This document shows positions 6,345-6,893 of a DNA stretch of 6,893 bases, one piece after another. The stretch is from positions 1 through 6,893 of the forward strand of contig CAMWGM010000082.1 of NCBI GenBank assembly GCA_947173755.1, read 5' to 3'. Position 1 is the stretch's first letter. Each line of letters opens with the position of its first letter. The position numbers and the translations under genes are program-made. The DNA is from an uncultured Muribaculaceae bacterium. GTDB taxonomy: Bacteria > Bacteroidota > Bacteroidia > Bacteroidales > Muribaculaceae. Under the pieces are notes generated by a model. That model saw only the letters and a list, made by a program, of their open reading frames with translations, was not told the DNA's origin and searched no databases.

Positions 6345-6362
6345 ATAAAAATCTTTATTACC
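6341..6362. repeat. Perfect 9-bp inverted repeat overlapping mscL promoter
   Basis: The arms GGTAATAAA (6341-6349) and TTTATTACC (6354-6362) are exact inverted copies separated by AATC. The repeat overlaps the last four bases of the mscL -7 box and fills the spacer towards -33, a position suited to a repressor or activator operator. No T-tract follows directly and no rightward gene precedes it, so it is unlikely to be a terminator. The AT-rich arms mean that chance cannot be excluded. Confidence 0.5.
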
Positions 6363-6459
6363 GCCTAACTTCCGGCCACATTTTATTTTTTTTATACACG
6401 CTCCTCTCTTTTTCACAAATAAAAACATCATTATCGCATAGGAATAAAATTATTTTTTG

Positions 6460-6467
6460 TAATTTTG
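6460..6467 (+). promoter_or_regulatory. Candidate -7 box for gap
   Basis: TAATTTTG is a consensus Bacteroidetes -7 element, 82 bp upstream of the gap ATG at 6550. Transcription would start near 6471-6474. No TTG is present about 20 nt upstream, where the sequence is AT-rich. The predicted leader is about 75-80 nt and becomes A-rich just before the ATG, a context typical of strongly translated Bacteroidetes genes that lack Shine-Dalgarno sites. Confidence 0.6.
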
Positions 6468-6507
6468 TGGAGTGAAAAGGCACACCCCTCTTCTGCCTGT
6501 CACTCCA
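6468..6507 (+). promoter_or_regulatory. Two-part hairpin at the start of the gap leader
   Basis: TGGAGTGA (6468-6475) pairs perfectly with TCACTCCA (6500-6507). Inside it, AGGCA (6478-6482) pairs with TGCCT (6494-6498), leaving an 11-nt pyrimidine-rich loop and a small 2/1 internal loop. It starts immediately after the -7 box. It could therefore be a 5'-terminal mRNA hairpin or a DNA operator straddling the transcription start. The structure is seen directly; its function is inferred. Confidence 0.55.
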
Positions 6508-6549
6508 ATAGGAATCATCAAAACTAAAACCCAATTATTCAAATCAACT

Positions 6550-6893
6550 ATGACAAAAGTAGGTATTAATGGATTTGGCCGTATCGGCCGGTTCGTTTTC
6601 CGCGCTTCCACCAAGCGTGACGACATCGAAGTCGTTGCTATCAACGACCTCCTCCCCGTTGACTACATGGCTTACATGCTCAAGTATGACACCATGCACG
6701 GTCACTTCGACGGCACCGTTGACTACGATCTCGAGAAGAGCCTCCTCATCGTCAATGGCAAGCCCATCCGCGTCACCGCTTGCAAGAACCCCGCTGAAAT
6801 CGGTTGGGGCGCTGTCGGTGCTGAATATGTAGTTGAGTCCACCGGTCTCTTCCTCACCAAGGAAAAGGCTCAGGCTCACATCGAGGCAGGTGC
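6550..6893 (+). CDS. gap: Glyceraldehyde-3-phosphate dehydrogenase (3' end cut off by window)
   Basis: GAPDH oxidatively phosphorylates glyceraldehyde-3-phosphate to 1,3-bisphosphoglycerate with NAD+ in glycolysis, in the cytoplasm. Only the first 114 codons are present, about one third of a typical 335-residue enzyme. They cover the NAD-binding Rossmann fold: VGINGFGRIGR at 4-14; N32-D33, whose aspartate favours NAD+ over NADP+; and the VVESTGLF segment at about 94-101. The catalytic cysteine region lies beyond the window. Codon choice is strongly biased (GGT, AAC, ATC, CTC, AAG, GAC), as expected for a highly expressed gene. The ATG gives the canonical N-terminus and follows an A-rich leader. 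It is divergent from mscL. Confidence 0.97.
   Translation, partial: MTKVGINGFGRIGRFVFRASTKRDDIEVVAINDLLPVDYMAYMLKYDTMHGHFDGTVDYDLEKSLLIVNGKPIRVTACKNPAEIGWGAVGAEYVVESTGLFLTKEKAQAHIEAG

Noticed and set aside
5782..6345. 187-codon open frame on the + strand opposite mscL
   Set aside because: It is His/Asp/Cys-rich nonsense complementary to MscL, with no promoter or domain. Real MscL motifs are on the minus strand.
6380..6395. T-rich run that could be read as a terminator tail
   Set aside because: No GC-rich stem directly precedes it on the + strand and no rightward gene ends upstream. It is better explained as an AT-rich promoter region.
6438..6515. Direct repeat ATAGGAAT at 6438-6445 and 6508-6515 flanking the gap promoter
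   Set aside because: Only 8 bp and AT-rich, within a low-complexity region. Easily due to chance without conservation data.

Overview
The window looks like a stretch of core chromosome from a member of the Bacteroidales. Four things support this. TAnnTTTG -7 boxes sit upstream of several genes (TAATTTTG three times, TACCTTTG once). Shine-Dalgarno sequences are essentially absent. The protein sequences have the style of that group, such as a PheS with an inserted four-cysteine motif and a RecG ending in DWSSIS. Base composition is moderately GC-rich in genes, with AT-rich gaps. A gut lineage such as Muribaculaceae is plausible, but that is inference. I see no mobile element, CRISPR array, tRNA, rRNA or defence-like cassette.

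Layout. At the left edge is recG on the + strand, missing its N-terminus because the window starts inside it. It meets, tail to tail with a 15-bp overlap, a leftward four-gene unit read as lgt (lipoprotein maturation), pheS (phenylalanyl-tRNA synthetase alpha), nth (endonuclease III) and a TRIC/UPF0126 membrane protein. nth and the TRIC gene overlap as ATGA. A strong 14-bp RNA hairpin lies in the pheS-nth gap. A compact intergenic region at 5162-5264 carries back-to-back promoters, one for lgt and one for a rightward DUF695-family gene of unknown role. That gene converges on leftward mscL. From the region at 6256-6549 mscL runs left and gap (glyceraldehyde-3-phosphate dehydrogenase) runs right; gap is cut off by the window end.

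Most notable observation. mscL has an in-frame TAA after codon 123. The canonical MscL C-terminal helix (TKEEVLLTEIRDLL...) is perfectly preserved in the same frame directly downstream and ends at its own natural TAA. This is a fresh nonsense mutation, a tolerated truncation, a readthrough site or a sequence error. Secondary observations are the pheS-nth hairpin, a 9-bp perfect inverted repeat overlapping the mscL -7 box, an interrupted hairpin at the very start of the gap leader, and the overlapping divergent promoters.

Apart from the lgt-pheS-nth-TRIC transcription unit, the genes do not form a single pathway. They are housekeeping functions (DNA repair, translation, envelope biogenesis, osmotic safety valve, glycolysis) that happen to be neighbours. 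I find no convincing undescribed multi-gene system here.
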